A DNA stretch of 64,000 nt from Flavobacterium jejuense (GCF_006491595.2 NZ_VEVQ02000001.1:496001-560000); one strand, 5' to 3'. Counted from the stretch's first letter, positions 19,760-29,959 are shown. Notes: a model not told the origin generated them from the sequence alone. A program made the numbers and translations.

Positions 19760-20166
19760 TTAGAATTTAAAATTTCTTTTTTCTTATTAATTCTTTCAAC
19801 AGAAAAAGAATTTGAAACAAAGTCAGCTATGTCTAGACATAAAATTGCTTTTTCTTTCAGCTTTTCAACTTTTAAATCATTAAATAATTTATCTAGCCAA
19901 CTCATTTGTAAAAATAATTGAGACAATATTTCAATATGATTCTCTTTTAATTTTAGTTCGATAATTTTCTTTTTAAAATCATCATTAGAAAGTAAAATTA
20001 ACTCATCAATTGAAATTTTAAATTCAGTCAAAAAATCTCTGTCAATTGTGGCAATCATTTCTATTTCATTTTCTTTGTTATTACCTTTGATTAAAAAAGA
20101 CAACATTTTTCTTAGAGAATTACCTAATTGTTCAATCATAGATTCAATATAATCTCTTTTTTCCAT
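19756..20166 (-). CDS. Conserved small helical protein, unknown function
   Basis: A 136-residue, highly charged, all-helical protein without signal peptide or membrane segment (LGNSLRKMLSFLIKG, then LSQLFLQMSWLDKLFNDLKVEK). It lies between an HSDR_N-like gene (3-base gap) and the GT2 gene (4-base overlap). I do not recognise a characterised family. Confidence 0.7.
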   Translation of the reverse strand: MEKRDYIESMIEQLGNSLRKMLSFLIKGNNKENEIEMIATIDRDFLTEFKISIDELILLSNDDFKKKIIELKLKENHIEILSQLFLQMSWLDKLFNDLKVEKLKEKAILCLDIADFVSNSFSVERINKKKEILNSK

Positions 20167-20169
20167 TTT

Positions 20170-20616
20170 TTAATTAGTATTATCCGGTAATTTTTTTAAA
20201 AAAGAATACTTTTCATTTTCAAAATCCATTTTGCAAAAATAATGATTTAGACCATTAGTGACCATTAAATAGTCAGCTTTTAAAACTAAATTATATTGTG
20301 CTATTTGATCAAAAGTTTGTTGAGAAATTGTTATTTCTGGAGCTTTGCATTCGATAAGGAGAAAAATAGATCCATTAGCATTAAAAACAACAATGTCATA
20401 TCGCTTATTTATATTATTGACTTTAACTAGTTTTTCAACATTAATATATGATTTTGAATATTTTTTCTCATAAATTAAATAATGTAATGTGTTTTGACGA
20501 ACCCATTCTTCAGGTGTCAGAATTATAAATTTTTTTCTAATTTCATCAAAAATGTAGGTTTTATTTTCACTATTTTTGAACCGAAATGAATAAATTGGAA
20601 AATTTAATTGCTTCAT
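20170..20616 (-). CDS. HSDR_N-type nuclease-like domain protein
   Basis: A 148-residue protein matching the N-terminal nuclease-like domain of type I restriction R subunits. Visible marks are RKKFIILTPEEWVRQ, RYDIVVFNANGSIFLLIECKAPEI (PD-(D/E)xK-like D...ECK) and QIAQYNLVLKADYLMVTNGLNHYF. Stand-alone copies are common beside holA in Bacteroidota. There is no methylase or specificity subunit nearby, so this is not a restriction system. A role in DNA metabolism is plausible but unproven. It is divergent from holA. Confidence 0.8.
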   Translation of the reverse strand: MKQLNFPIYSFRFKNSENKTYIFDEIRKKFIILTPEEWVRQNTLHYLIYEKKYSKSYINVEKLVKVNNINKRYDIVVFNANGSIFLLIECKAPEITISQQTFDQIAQYNLVLKADYLMVTNGLNHYFCKMDFENEKYSFLKKLPDNTN

Positions 20617-20676
20617 TACGCAAAATTAGGTAATTATTAGAAACAGCCAACTAATTACTGAACACTCATTATTATT

Positions 20677-21681
20677 ATGGACGAAGTCTTACAAATTATT
20701 AAAGATATTAAATCTGGAAATTTTAAACCTATTTACTTTTTGATGGGTGAAGAACCTTATTATATAGATAAGTTGACGGAATATATTGAAGATAATGTAT
20801 TAACTGAAGATGAAAAAGGATTTAATCAAGTGGTTTTGTATGGAAGAGATACATCGATAGAAGATATTGTTTCAAACGCAAAACGGTATCCTATGATGGC
20901 TGAAAGACAAGTGGTTATTGTAAAAGAAGCTCAAGAGTTGTCGAGAACAATAGATAAGTTAGAGTCTTACGCTGAAAACCCTCAGCCAACAACTATTTTA
21001 GTTTTTGCTTATAAATATAAAACCTTAGATAAGAGAAAAAAAGTAACTAAAGTTTTAGCTAAGACAGGAACTGTTTTTGAAAGTAAAAAATTATATGAAA
21101 ATCAAGTTGGTGATTGGATTAAAAGAGTATTATCAGGACAAAAATATAGTATTGAACCTAAGGCTGCTGCCATGTTAGTAGAGTTTTTAGGTACAGATCT
21201 TTCGAAGATTAGTAATGAATTAGATAAATTAAAAATTATATTGCCTAAAGGGCATTCTATAACAGCAAAAGATATTGAAGATAATATTGGAATAAGTAAA
21301 GATTACAATAACTTTGAACTTAGAAAAGCAATAGGGGAGAAAAATCAATTGAAAGCCTATAAGATAATTGCTTATTTTTCTCAAAACCCAAAAGACAATC
21401 CTATAGTTGTAACTACGGGTCTTGTATTTGGTTTTTTCTCACAATTACTTCAATATCATGGTCTAAAAGATAAATCTAAAGCTAATGTAGCAAGGGTTTT
21501 AAAAGTAAATCCCTATTTTTTATCTGATTATGATATTGCGATTAAAAACTATCCCATGAAAAAGGTAAGTGCAATAGTTTCTTCTTTAAGAGATATAGAT
21601 GTTAAAAGTAAAGGAGTAGGGGCAAATTCAATTTCACAACACGATTTATTAAAAGAGTTGTTAATCAAAATATTTAATTAA
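20677..21681 (+). CDS. holA: DNA polymerase III subunit delta
   Basis: Begins with FKPIYFLMGEEPYYIDKLTEYI, the delta-subunit P-loop-like region (degenerate Walker A, as usual). It continues with AKRYPMMAERQVVIVKEAQEL and TILVFAYKYKTLDKRKKVTK. Domain III has VEFLGTDLSKISNELDKLKI and ends with the clamp-loader collar helices. At 334 residues it is of normal length. Delta opens the sliding clamp in the clamp-loader complex. It ends at a hairpin shared with the opposite gene. Confidence 0.93.
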   Translation: MDEVLQIIKDIKSGNFKPIYFLMGEEPYYIDKLTEYIEDNVLTEDEKGFNQVVLYGRDTSIEDIVSNAKRYPMMAERQVVIVKEAQELSRTIDKLESYAENPQPTTILVFAYKYKTLDKRKKVTKVLAKTGTVFESKKLYENQVGDWIKRVLSGQKYSIEPKAAAMLVEFLGTDLSKISNELDKLKIILPKGHSITAKDIEDNIGISKDYNNFELRKAIGEKNQLKAYKIIAYFSQNPKDNPIVVTTGLVFGFFSQLLQYHGLKDKSKANVARVLKVNPYFLSDYDIAIKNYPMKKVSAIVSSLRDIDVKSKGVGANSISQHDLLKELLIKIFN

Positions 21682-21711
21682 AAAATGGAGAAATTAAATT
21701 TCTCCATTTTT
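21681..21711. terminator. Bidirectional terminator overlapping a stop codon
   Basis: A perfect 15-bp stem (ATGGAGAAATT core) with a 1-base centre and flanking A/T runs. It lies at the end of holA, and the last codons of the minus-strand OmpA-like gene are inside the hairpin. Confidence 0.8.
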
Positions 21712-23643
21712 AGTTTTATTTATTATTATAAAATCTGATCGTCTATTAATAGCATGTTGTTCTTCTGAACATTTTACACCATTAGGGCAATTTATTTTTA
21801 ACCTTGTTTCACCATAACCTCTTGCGTCAATAATTCTAGTAGGACTTATTCCTTTTGACAATAAATAGGACTGTGTAGCTTTCGCTCTGTTGTCTGACAA
21901 TGTTAAATTATGTGAATCAGAGCCTCTTGAATCAGTATGTGATTCAATTTTTATGATAACATCTGGAAATTCATTCATTAGATAAAAAACTTTATCAAGT
22001 TCTATTTCAGCTCTAGATGTAATCGCATATTTATCAAGATCAAAATAAATTGGATTTATTTTTACTTTTTCAATATCACCTTCTTTGACAACAAGATTGT
22101 TGTAGTTGACTAGATAAACAATGTTGTTTTTAAGCTCTTTTAAAGGTATACTGTCTGTTTTTACCACTATATTTTTTGAATTGTAATCTGGTTTGGAAAA
22201 ATTTAGCTTAAATTCTGATTTACAAGGTAATTTTAATTTGTAAAATCCTAGACTATCAGCTTTTGTTGTTTCAATAGTATCACCAAAAATATCATTGATT
22301 TTGATATCTGCTAATGGAATAGGTAATTTAGTAGTTTCATCTAAGACATTACCAGAATAAATTTGATATAGTTCAGGCTTTTCTTTTATAAAATAATAAA
22401 TGTCATCATCACCTTTTCCCATTGATCTATTTGAAGAAAAATAACCATTATTTTCTTTTTTATCAAAAGTAAAAGAGAAATCATCCATATTACTATTAAT
22501 TGGAGCTCCTAAGTTTAATGGAGTTTCGAAAGTATTTTTTGAGTCTATTTTAGCTTCAAAAATGTCTAGTCCTCCCATTCCAAAATGACCATCTGAAGAA
22601 AAGTATAATGTATTATCTACAAAATAAGGAAACATTTCTCTTCCAGCCGTATTTATCATTGGTCCTGCATTAATTGGAGTGTTAATAGTACCATCTTCAA
22701 AGACTTCTGCATAATAAATGTCTGTACAACCATAACCACCAGGCATGTCTGAGACAAAGAAAAGATATTTTCCTTTATCACATAATGCTGGATGTGCGCA
22801 TGAAAACTCTTCATCGTTAAATTTTAAAACTTCAGTTTTTATAATTTTATTATCTTTTATATTACCTCTTAATATTTTCATATTAGAACAACCTTCTCTA
22901 TTTATTTTTATTCTATTTTTCTTTAAATAGTTAGAGGTAAAGTAAATTTTTTCTAAATCATTTGAAAAAGCTACTGTAGCTTCATGATAATTAGAATTTA
23001 AATTATCTAAAAAAAGGTTAACATTCGTTACTTCACCAGTGGAAATGTTTTTTTCAGCAACATATGTACTCAAATAGGGTTGTTCATTCCATGAATATAT
23101 TTTTTTATTTACCTTAGCTGTATCTCTTGTAGAATAAAAAATTATTTTATTAGGACCATATTTAACAGCTCCAAAGTCAGACATTGGAGTATTTATTGAG
23201 AGATTTGTGACTGTAAAAAGTGATTTCTGATTATTTAAACTATCTAAGCCTTTCTTTTGTATCGCTAATGTTTTTAGTTTATTCGGATTATTTTTATAGT
23301 ATTCTTTTAATATTTTATTAGCTTTATCATTATCTCTATTGGCCTTTAAGCATTCTATATATTTTAGAAAATTAACCTCAGCCATAGTTTTTTGTTGAAT
23401 TTCATATACTTTATCAAACCATTTCTTCGCATTCTGATAATCATTAATATAAAAATAACTATTAGCTATTCTAAAAATGGTTTCATGACTTGTAGCTTCT
23501 TGCTTTTCAATTATTTTTTGATAAGATTCGATAGCTTTTTTATACTGCATTGTATTATAGTATTTTGTAGCCTTTTCTAAATTTGATTGAGAGAAAAGAG
23601 AAATACTTAATAATAAGATTGTTATTTGGAATATTTTTTTCAT
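21694..23643 (-). CDS. PorE-like OmpA/PD40 protein of the type IX secretion group
   Basis: After a signal peptide (LLSISLFSQ), residues about 25-130 form TPR helices (YYNTMQYKKAIESYQKII, then ANSYFYINDYQNAKKWFDKVYE). About 165-400 is a PD40-type beta-propeller (IFYSTRD, then FVSDMPGGYGCTDIYYAEV and FSSDGHFGMGGLDIFEA). Next come a carboxypeptidase-regulatory-like domain (IYSGNVLDETTKLPIPLADI) and an OmpA_C domain (YFDLDKYAITSRAEIELD, IESHTDSRGSD, INRRSDFII). This TPR-PD40-CRD-OmpA order is that of PorE, which links the T9SS to peptidoglycan. It follows porP/sprF and a T9SS adhesin on the same strand. Confidence 0.88.
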   Translation of the reverse strand: MKKIFQITILLLSISLFSQSNLEKATKYYNTMQYKKAIESYQKIIEKQEATSHETIFRIANSYFYINDYQNAKKWFDKVYEIQQKTMAEVNFLKYIECLKANRDNDKANKILKEYYKNNPNKLKTLAIQKKGLDSLNNQKSLFTVTNLSINTPMSDFGAVKYGPNKIIFYSTRDTAKVNKKIYSWNEQPYLSTYVAEKNISTGEVTNVNLFLDNLNSNYHEATVAFSNDLEKIYFTSNYLKKNRIKINREGCSNMKILRGNIKDNKIIKTEVLKFNDEEFSCAHPALCDKGKYLFFVSDMPGGYGCTDIYYAEVFEDGTINTPINAGPMINTAGREMFPYFVDNTLYFSSDGHFGMGGLDIFEAKIDSKNTFETPLNLGAPINSNMDDFSFTFDKKENNGYFSSNRSMGKGDDDIYYFIKEKPELYQIYSGNVLDETTKLPIPLADIKINDIFGDTIETTKADSLGFYKLKLPCKSEFKLNFSKPDYNSKNIVVKTDSIPLKELKNNIVYLVNYNNLVVKEGDIEKVKINPIYFDLDKYAITSRAEIELDKVFYLMNEFPDVIIKIESHTDSRGSDSHNLTLSDNRAKATQSYLLSKGISPTRIIDARGYGETRLKINCPNGVKCSEEQHAINRRSDFIIINKTKNGEI

Positions 23644-23655
23644 AATAATTTTTTA

Positions 23656-24588
23656 TTAGAAGAATCTTGGTGAACGAGCTAGTTTTGCTTTTCCATTTAA
23701 ATTAAGCTTGAATATAATTTCGTGTGATCCATCATTATACTTCTGTAAATCAGTAACTGAACGATCATAAGCATATCCAACAAATATTGAATTTGTTATT
23801 TGAAATCCTGCTAGTGCAGATACAGCGTCTGTAAATCTGTAACCAGCACCAAGGACTAATTTTTCATAGAAAAGAAAGTTTAATGATCCATCATATGTTA
23901 CTGAAGAACCTTCAACAATTTTAGCTAAAAAGGCAGGTTTAAATTTTATATTACTAGAAAGATTAAATATATAACCACCTTGAATATAATAATGTGTTTT
24001 TCTTCTTATTATGGATTCTTTAATATCATCATAGGACTCAGTAATTATAAAATTTGGGATTGATAAACCTACATACCAATTTTCATTATATAAAAAGCCA
24101 CCAGTTCCAAAAATCAACCTTGTATTGTTATTAATATTTGTATTGAAGGCATTATCAGTTTCCATTTTATAGGTTCCTTTAGACCAGTCTATATTTAATA
24201 AATTTATTCCAGCATTTACACCAAGAGATAAAGTTGTATTCTCATTCATTTGTATGCGATAGGCAAAGTTTGCATTAAAATATTGTTGGGTTTGTGGACC
24301 AATTTTATCATTAATTACACTCAATCCTAACCCAGTATAGTCACCTATTTTACCATGTATACCTAGTGATTGAGTTGTTGGAGCACCATCGATCCCAATC
24401 CATTGAGATCGATGTAATAAAACAGCTTCAAGATTTGTGCTTGTACCTGTATAACCCGAATTTATGCTAATTGTGTTATACATGTATTGTGTATATTGTG
24501 GTTGTTGTTGTCCAAAAGCATTATTGCAAATGAATATAACAAGCATAGTTTGAAGGATCCTTGAAGAGAATCTATATATTTTTTTCAT
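23656..24588 (-). CDS. PorP/SprF-family type IX secretion outer-membrane protein
   Basis: The start is at 24588 (MKKIYRFSSRILQTM, a signal peptide ending NNAFGQ). An earlier Met at 24645 would overlap the upstream gene. The mature protein begins with QQPQYTQYMYNTISINSGYTGTS and LLHRSQWIGIDGAPTTQSLGIHG, the PorP/SprF family signature, and continues as a beta-barrel to the basic LARSPRFF end. PorP/SprF proteins act with a cognate type B sorted adhesin to deliver or anchor it on the cell surface. That adhesin is the upstream gene. Confidence 0.92.
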   Translation of the reverse strand: MKKIYRFSSRILQTMLVIFICNNAFGQQQPQYTQYMYNTISINSGYTGTSTNLEAVLLHRSQWIGIDGAPTTQSLGIHGKIGDYTGLGLSVINDKIGPQTQQYFNANFAYRIQMNENTTLSLGVNAGINLLNIDWSKGTYKMETDNAFNTNINNNTRLIFGTGGFLYNENWYVGLSIPNFIITESYDDIKESIIRRKTHYYIQGGYIFNLSSNIKFKPAFLAKIVEGSSVTYDGSLNFLFYEKLVLGAGYRFTDAVSALAGFQITNSIFVGYAYDRSVTDLQKYNDGSHEIIFKLNLNGKAKLARSPRFF

Positions 24589-24623
24589 AATTGAATACTT
24601 TTTGTTAATAGAATTTTGAGAAA

Positions 24624-27600
24624 TTATTTTGCGATATATAACCAACCAGAACGAGTCATGTTTAACTCATCTATTTTTAAAGAATAGAAATAAGTACCTA
24701 CAGGTAATACTTCACCTTTATTTACTATATCACTCACATTTGCAACACCATTCCAAGTATTATTATATGATACAGTTTCATATACAATATTTCCATATCT
24801 ATTGTATATCTCTAGTTTATTGTTAGGATAGTTTTCAATACAATCAATTATAAAATGTTCGTTTTGACCATCATTATTAGGTGAAAATTCATTATATACT
24901 ATCAAACAAGATACTGCTACTTCTGCAGTTGCGTTATTGTTATTTAAATCGGTATCAATTGGATCTGAGTTTATTATCGATGCAGTATTTGTATAGTTTC
25001 CTGTTGCATTTATTGTAACTGTAACTTCTAAAATAGCACTTTCATTTGCTAATAAACTATTAATTGACCAAATTCCAGTGGACACATTATAACTTCCAAT
25101 TGAAGTAGTATTTGAAATATATGCATAACCAGATGGTAAGTTTTCTAGAACTTCAATATCATTAATGTTAGAACTACCATTATTATTAACTGTTATTGTA
25201 AATACTACTGTTTCACCAACTGCTGCTTGCGAATTATTGGCTACTTTAGATATAGTAATATCTGAACAAGTATTAATGGTAATGTCTTGCGAAAAAGATG
25301 CTGTTCCATTACATAGGGAAGGATTAGAATAACTAACATTTATATTTCCAGTTGAAGATTGATTCCAATTAACTGTAACAAAGTTAGAAGCTGAATCTCC
25401 TCCTGCACTAATTGTACCACCAGTAACAGACCATTGATAGTTACTCATATTATTTTCTGTTGTATAAGTATATTCATTACTAAAACAAACATTATTAAAA
25501 TCACCACTTAAACTAGCTTGACTATCTGAATTAATGATAGCTGTAACTTCTAGACGAATACTACTTTCACATGAAGAACCTACTAATGCGGCATAATAAT
25601 TAGTGTTTGTAACTAACAAAGTATTTGGATCCAATGGTGTACCACCTGTTGCAGTTGCATACCAATTTATCGGAGATTCATTTACTTGTAAATCAGCAAT
25701 TGTTGCATTTTGTGAAATACAAAATTCTTGAGTCAAATTGGTTGTTGTTGGAGTTTGTTCGTCAGAAATACTTACTATAATTTCTAGACGAATACTACTT
25801 TCACAAGTGTTACCTACTAATGAAGCATAATATATTCCATCAATAAGAGCAGTACTCGGATCTAAAGGAGAACCACCAGTCGGAGTTGTATACCAATTTA
25901 TCGGAGATTCATTTACTTGTAAGTCACTTATTGTTGCACTTTGAGAAGCACAAAAATCTTGAGTCGCATTTGTTGTGGTTGGTGTTTGTTCATCGGAAAT
26001 ACTTACTGTTATTTCTAGACGAATACTACTTTCACAATTGCTACCTATTAATGAAGCATAATACATTCCATCAATAAGAGTAGTACTCGGATCTAAAGGA
26101 GAACCACCAGTCGGAGTTGTATACCAATTTATTGGAGATTCATTTACTTGTAAGTCAGTTATTGTTGTATTTTGTGAGGTACAAAATTCTTGAGTTGTAT
26201 TTGCCGTTGTTGGAGTTAATTCATCAGTTATAGTTATTATGACTTCTTTTAAATCTCCAGAAGCATTGGAACAACTTGTATTTGAATCAGTAATGCTTAA
26301 GTAATAAGTTGCTGGACTATCATTTGTGGTTAATCCATTTATAATTAAAACGCCATTTGAATCAATTGTGTAAGTAATATTTCCAACTACAAGTCCGTTA
26401 GTGATTTCATTTGTTGCATTTGCATTAAAATACCAATTATAAGTACCTGTTATAGCACTTGAAGGAGTTAAGCTAACAACATCAATTGCACAAATAGCAT
26501 TTTCATTTCCAGATACATTTATATCGGTTGCAGTTGGAGTTGGATTTACATTTACAACTACTTCAACTCTTTGAGATTCTTGGCTACAGTTAGGATTTTT
26601 TGCAGCAACATAAAAACTAGTTGTTGTTGTTAATACAGGAGTAGTAAATGTTTCACCTGAATTTAACATTGCAATTGGAGTTCCTCCACTATGAACATCA
26701 TACCAATAAAGTTGTAATGTATTTGGATCAGAATAAGCAATTAAATTTGCTGTATTTCCTGAACAAATTGCTAAATTTTGAGAGTTAGCATCAATAGTAG
26801 GGGAAGCTGGTACTCTTTCTATATCAAATAAATCTAATTTTTGAAAAAGAGTAGTATTTAACAAAGAGGAATATCTAACTGCTATTCTATCTACAGGCAT
26901 TCCAGGAGTATAAGGTATTGTAACAGTTTGATTATTTTGCATTAAAGTAAGAAGATCAAGATTCAATAAGCTATTTAGACTTATGGTATTAGCTATATTT
27001 GCCCCATTATAAGCAGTTATATTTATATTATTTGCAACACCTAACGCCAATAGAGAAGAGTCAACTTTCAATCTAATGTTAAAAACATCATTTGAGTTTG
27101 ATAAACCTTCAAAATAAACCACTTGCTCAATTGAAGCAGCAACACTTAAAACTCCTAAACTTAATTCAGAATAAGAATTTAAATCTGAATCAATCACATG
27201 TTCAGGATTAGTAACACCAGCACCAGCAAGATTTATAAGGTCTAAAGTTATGCCACTTCCTTCAAATGAGGTATAAGAAGGTCTTCCACACTCATCAGCT
27301 TGGTCAATATAATAAGCACCGTATACTTTTAATTGTTTTACATTATTTAGTCCTAATAAAGAACCTACTCTATTAGTTAATCGTATTCTATTATAATCTG
27401 AATTAGGAGTTATTGCAATAAAATGCTCTCCTAAGGCATTAACTACTACTTTTAAATTTGGATTTGCAAAATCATTTACAATTTGTGAGTTTCCAGTTTG
27501 AACGACAGTATTGTTTAATTTAGCTTGGATGGTGAATTCTTGGTTCCCAATAATAACAATTCCTAGAACATCAGAAAGCAGATTGCCTAAACTTCCTCCT

Positions 27601-27923
27601 AATAATACATCAAATAAATTGTCTTCAGCCTCAACTTTTACATAAGTAGTAGTATTAGCAGGTAATGTTGTAGGAAACTCTAACTCTAGATGACCTGAGT
27701 AGCTACCTATACCAACAGCAATTCCAGTACTTGCTCTAACAACAGCATATGTACTTTGGTTTTGATCACTAGCATTTACGCTATTATCAACATTGCTTTC
27801 AGAAACAATGTTTTGTGAATAAACAATAGATTGTGCATTAGAAACACAAATCATAAAAAGAAAAAAGACTAAAGTAATAACTTTCCAGTTTTCAAGACGG
27901 GTTTGAATGTAATTTTTTCGCAT
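24624..27923 (-). CDS. Large T9SS type B secreted adhesin-like protein
   Basis: 1099 residues with a signal peptide ending near SNAQS. The N-terminal 370 residues are beta-rich. Then come Ig-like repeats. Three near-identical units of about 75 residues (TQEFC, then NESPINWYTTPTGGSPLDP and SIRLEITVSISDEQTPTTTN) are visible also as DNA repeats between 25.5 and 26.2 kb. A DUF11-like repeat (ITISKVANNSQAAVGETVVFTITVNNNGSS) precedes the gliding-motility C-terminal domain, which has NEFSPNNDGQNEHF and IYNRYGNIVYE and ends GWLYIAK. This domain directs export through the type IX system. It forms an operon with PorP/SprF-like and PorE-like genes. Confidence 0.93.
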   Translation of the reverse strand: MRKNYIQTRLENWKVITLVFFLFMICVSNAQSIVYSQNIVSESNVDNSVNASDQNQSTYAVVRASTGIAVGIGSYSGHLELEFPTTLPANTTTYVKVEAEDNLFDVLLGGSLGNLLSDVLGIVIIGNQEFTIQAKLNNTVVQTGNSQIVNDFANPNLKVVVNALGEHFIAITPNSDYNRIRLTNRVGSLLGLNNVKQLKVYGAYYIDQADECGRPSYTSFEGSGITLDLINLAGAGVTNPEHVIDSDLNSYSELSLGVLSVAASIEQVVYFEGLSNSNDVFNIRLKVDSSLLALGVANNINITAYNGANIANTISLNSLLNLDLLTLMQNNQTVTIPYTPGMPVDRIAVRYSSLLNTTLFQKLDLFDIERVPASPTIDANSQNLAICSGNTANLIAYSDPNTLQLYWYDVHSGGTPIAMLNSGETFTTPVLTTTTSFYVAAKNPNCSQESQRVEVVVNVNPTPTATDINVSGNENAICAIDVVSLTPSSAITGTYNWYFNANATNEITNGLVVGNITYTIDSNGVLIINGLTTNDSPATYYLSITDSNTSCSNASGDLKEVIITITDELTPTTANTTQEFCTSQNTTITDLQVNESPINWYTTPTGGSPLDPSTTLIDGMYYASLIGSNCESSIRLEITVSISDEQTPTTTNATQDFCASQSATISDLQVNESPINWYTTPTGGSPLDPSTALIDGIYYASLVGNTCESSIRLEIIVSISDEQTPTTTNLTQEFCISQNATIADLQVNESPINWYATATGGTPLDPNTLLVTNTNYYAALVGSSCESSIRLEVTAIINSDSQASLSGDFNNVCFSNEYTYTTENNMSNYQWSVTGGTISAGGDSASNFVTVNWNQSSTGNINVSYSNPSLCNGTASFSQDITINTCSDITISKVANNSQAAVGETVVFTITVNNNGSSNINDIEVLENLPSGYAYISNTTSIGSYNVSTGIWSINSLLANESAILEVTVTINATGNYTNTASIINSDPIDTDLNNNNATAEVAVSCLIVYNEFSPNNDGQNEHFIIDCIENYPNNKLEIYNRYGNIVYETVSYNNTWNGVANVSDIVNKGEVLPVGTYFYSLKIDELNMTRSGWLYIAK

Positions 27924-28241
27924 AACAGTCTATAATAAATTAATAAATTATTAATCATAAATCGATGTTTTATTAAACATTGATTTCATATTAAGTCAAT
28001 ACATAAATTATATTATGTATTAATACCTCAATAAATTATTACAGATAATTGTAAAGTTATGTTTTGTTTTGTTTTTATAAATTTACGAAAAAAAGTGTTA
28101 ATTCATATATAGTATTGATGTAAAAAATGTTAATTTTTTATGATTGTTGTTTTTTGTGCTAAGTATTATACAGTTTTTTAAATAATTTACAATCCTAATA
28201 GAATTTGTATCTTTGCTCTACTCAAATCAAAATAATTAAAA
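27924..28241. other. Divergent intergenic region with -7 box
   Basis: An AT-rich gap between the divergent adhesin and small membrane-protein genes. A -7 box TATCTTTG at 28207-28214 precedes the plus-strand gene by 27 bases. No gene is seen in it. Confidence 0.55.
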
Positions 28242-28424
28242 ATGGGAATGAATAAAAATACGGTATTAGCTTGGGCTACTTTTATAATGATACTAATGGG
28301 ATTACTTTTAATAGGTTTAGGAATCTATAGATATGCAGATGTAGCTGGTTGGGGTTTTTCAGCTGTAGGAGTAGGCTTTTTTGCTATTGCTTGGGTTTTT
28401 AATGCCTTAAAGGGAAGAGTATAA
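28242..28424 (+). CDS. Small two-helix membrane protein (CAL67264-like)
   Basis: 60 residues with two hydrophobic helices (LAWATFIMILMGLLLIGLGIYRY and GWGFSAVGVGFFAIAWVFNAL). I associate it with the CAL67264 family of short Bacteroidota membrane proteins from memory of its N-terminus (MGMNKNTVLAWATFI). It has its own promoter box (28207) and terminator (28448), so it is a single-gene unit. Function unknown. Confidence 0.8.
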   Translation: MGMNKNTVLAWATFIMILMGLLLIGLGIYRYADVAGWGFSAVGVGFFAIAWVFNALKGRV

Positions 28425-28447
28425 TTTTTTTGGAGAAATAAATATAG

Positions 28448-28476
28448 AGTCGGTTATTTTATAACCGACTTTTTTA
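28448..28476 (+). terminator. Intrinsic terminator
   Basis: Stem AGTCGGTTAT/ATAACCGACT with a TTT loop and a run of six T. Confidence 0.9.
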
Positions 28477-28654
28477 TTTCTTAATAGCTAAGAAATGAGT
28501 TTTGAAAATGATTATTTGTTTAATAACGAATACTTTATCAGTTTTTATTGGGTAATGAGTTTTAGAATTGAACACTTATTAGTAGATCGATCTAAATGGA
28601 GTATCCTGAAAAGCCAATTTAAAAATAGAGTAGGGTAAACAAACAAATAATAAA

Positions 28655-29842
28655 ATGAAAAAATTATCAACATTTTTAATCTTGTTCCTTTTTGGGCAAC
28701 AAGTAGGTTTCTCACAGTGTGCAAATGGAGATTGTAGCACTGCCAATATGGATTTTGAACCCGATCCTTATTTTGTAAGTAATACCGATTGGCAAGCTTC
28801 ACATGGAACACCATCTGTGAGTCCAAATAATGCATGGATGTGGTCTGCAAACGGGATTGGAGAAGGTATTAATTATCATTCCTATAATTTCGTTGCAGGT
28901 CGTCAATACTGCATAACACTAGTTGCAACAACAGTTGTTAGAGGAGGAGGTTTAGCCGATCCCAATGCACATTTTAAAATGATTGCCACTCAAGGTGATG
29001 TTATAGGAGGAGGCACAGCTCTACCAGCTTTACCCTCACCAAATCAGCTGATAGCTAATGAAAATTGGAATGCAACAGGACCACCAAGTACGAATTCTTA
29101 TACGTATACTTTTACAGCTACAAATAATTTCGATAATTTATGGATTTATCCATATTCAAGTACAATGCCAGTTGTCGAATTAACTCTTAAAAGGCTAATT
29201 ATTTGTGATGTAACTCCAGAACCTTGTTCTATTAAATTTAAAATTGATTTAAGTGAATATGGAGGTGGAAACACAGCAATAACAGCTCAATCAGATCCAA
29301 TTCCTTTAGGTAGTGTAGTTACTATGAATATAATTAAAAATGGTTCAAGTGTATATAATGGATTACCAATAAGTTATATAGGAACACCAGGTAACTATAC
29401 AATTTGTATGACATTAACATTAAAGAGTGGTGTTAAGTGTACAAAATGCTTTGATTTCTGCATTGGTAAATGGTATGAAAAGAATAAATTCTCAACAAAC
29501 GAGTTAGAAGATGTAATTTCAACTAAAACAAAAATAAATGATTATAATCCATTCCCAGAAGAGTTGAAAGAGAAAAGCATTGAAGAATTATTTAAAAATG
29601 ATGATGTTCTGTTATTTCCAAATCCAAACACAGGTATTTTTACTATTCAATCTAATAATGAAGTATTGATTGAAAGTATTAATATTAATAGTTTAACGAA
29701 TAATAGATTAGTCAAAATGATTAAACCAAAAGCTACTTCTGTTAAAGTGGATTTATCTAAAGAGGACTCTGGGATATATATAGCAGAGATTAAATTTAGA
29801 GACGGAACTGCAATCCATAAAAAAATTATCATAAAAAAATAG
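28655..29842 (+). CDS. Secreted protein with type A T9SS sorting domain
   Basis: The signal peptide ends near QVGFSQ. Residues about 25-180 look like a carbohydrate-binding/galactose-binding-like beta-sandwich (DFEPDPYFVSNTDWQASHGTPS). A Cys-rich stretch follows (CMTLTLKSGVKCTKCFDFC). The C-terminus (VLLFPNPNTGIFTIQSNN to IAEIKFRDGTAIHKKIIIKK) is a classical type A sorting domain. It is exported and attached to the surface by the type IX system. No enzymatic motif is seen. Confidence 0.88.
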   Translation: MKKLSTFLILFLFGQQVGFSQCANGDCSTANMDFEPDPYFVSNTDWQASHGTPSVSPNNAWMWSANGIGEGINYHSYNFVAGRQYCITLVATTVVRGGGLADPNAHFKMIATQGDVIGGGTALPALPSPNQLIANENWNATGPPSTNSYTYTFTATNNFDNLWIYPYSSTMPVVELTLKRLIICDVTPEPCSIKFKIDLSEYGGGNTAITAQSDPIPLGSVVTMNIIKNGSSVYNGLPISYIGTPGNYTICMTLTLKSGVKCTKCFDFCIGKWYEKNKFSTNELEDVISTKTKINDYNPFPEELKEKSIEELFKNDDVLLFPNPNTGIFTIQSNNEVLIESININSLTNNRLVKMIKPKATSVKVDLSKEDSGIYIAEIKFRDGTAIHKKIIIKK

Positions 29843-29896
29843 TAAGGGTTTTAGTTTCAATTATTTTAAAACAAATAATAACGTTTACTATTTAAA

Positions 29897-29927
29897 AAGA
29901 AGATGTCTGTTTTGCAGGCATCTTCTT
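29897..29927 (+). terminator. Intrinsic terminator
   Basis: Stem AAGAAGATGTCTG/CAGGCATCTTCTT (one G-U pair) with a 5-base loop. Confidence 0.8.
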
Positions 29928-29959
29928 CGTTTTGCGCAAAATTTAAGCCTGTATAGGCA

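Noticed and set aside
20170..20616. Part of a type I restriction system
   Set aside because: Only the HSDR_N-like domain is present; no helicase part, methylase or specificity subunit, and its place beside holA is typical of the stand-alone family.
28495..28638. A 47-codon plus-strand frame between a terminator and the type A sorted protein gene
   Set aside because: No promoter box between the terminator and the frame, no recognisable feature, and composition like intergenic DNA.
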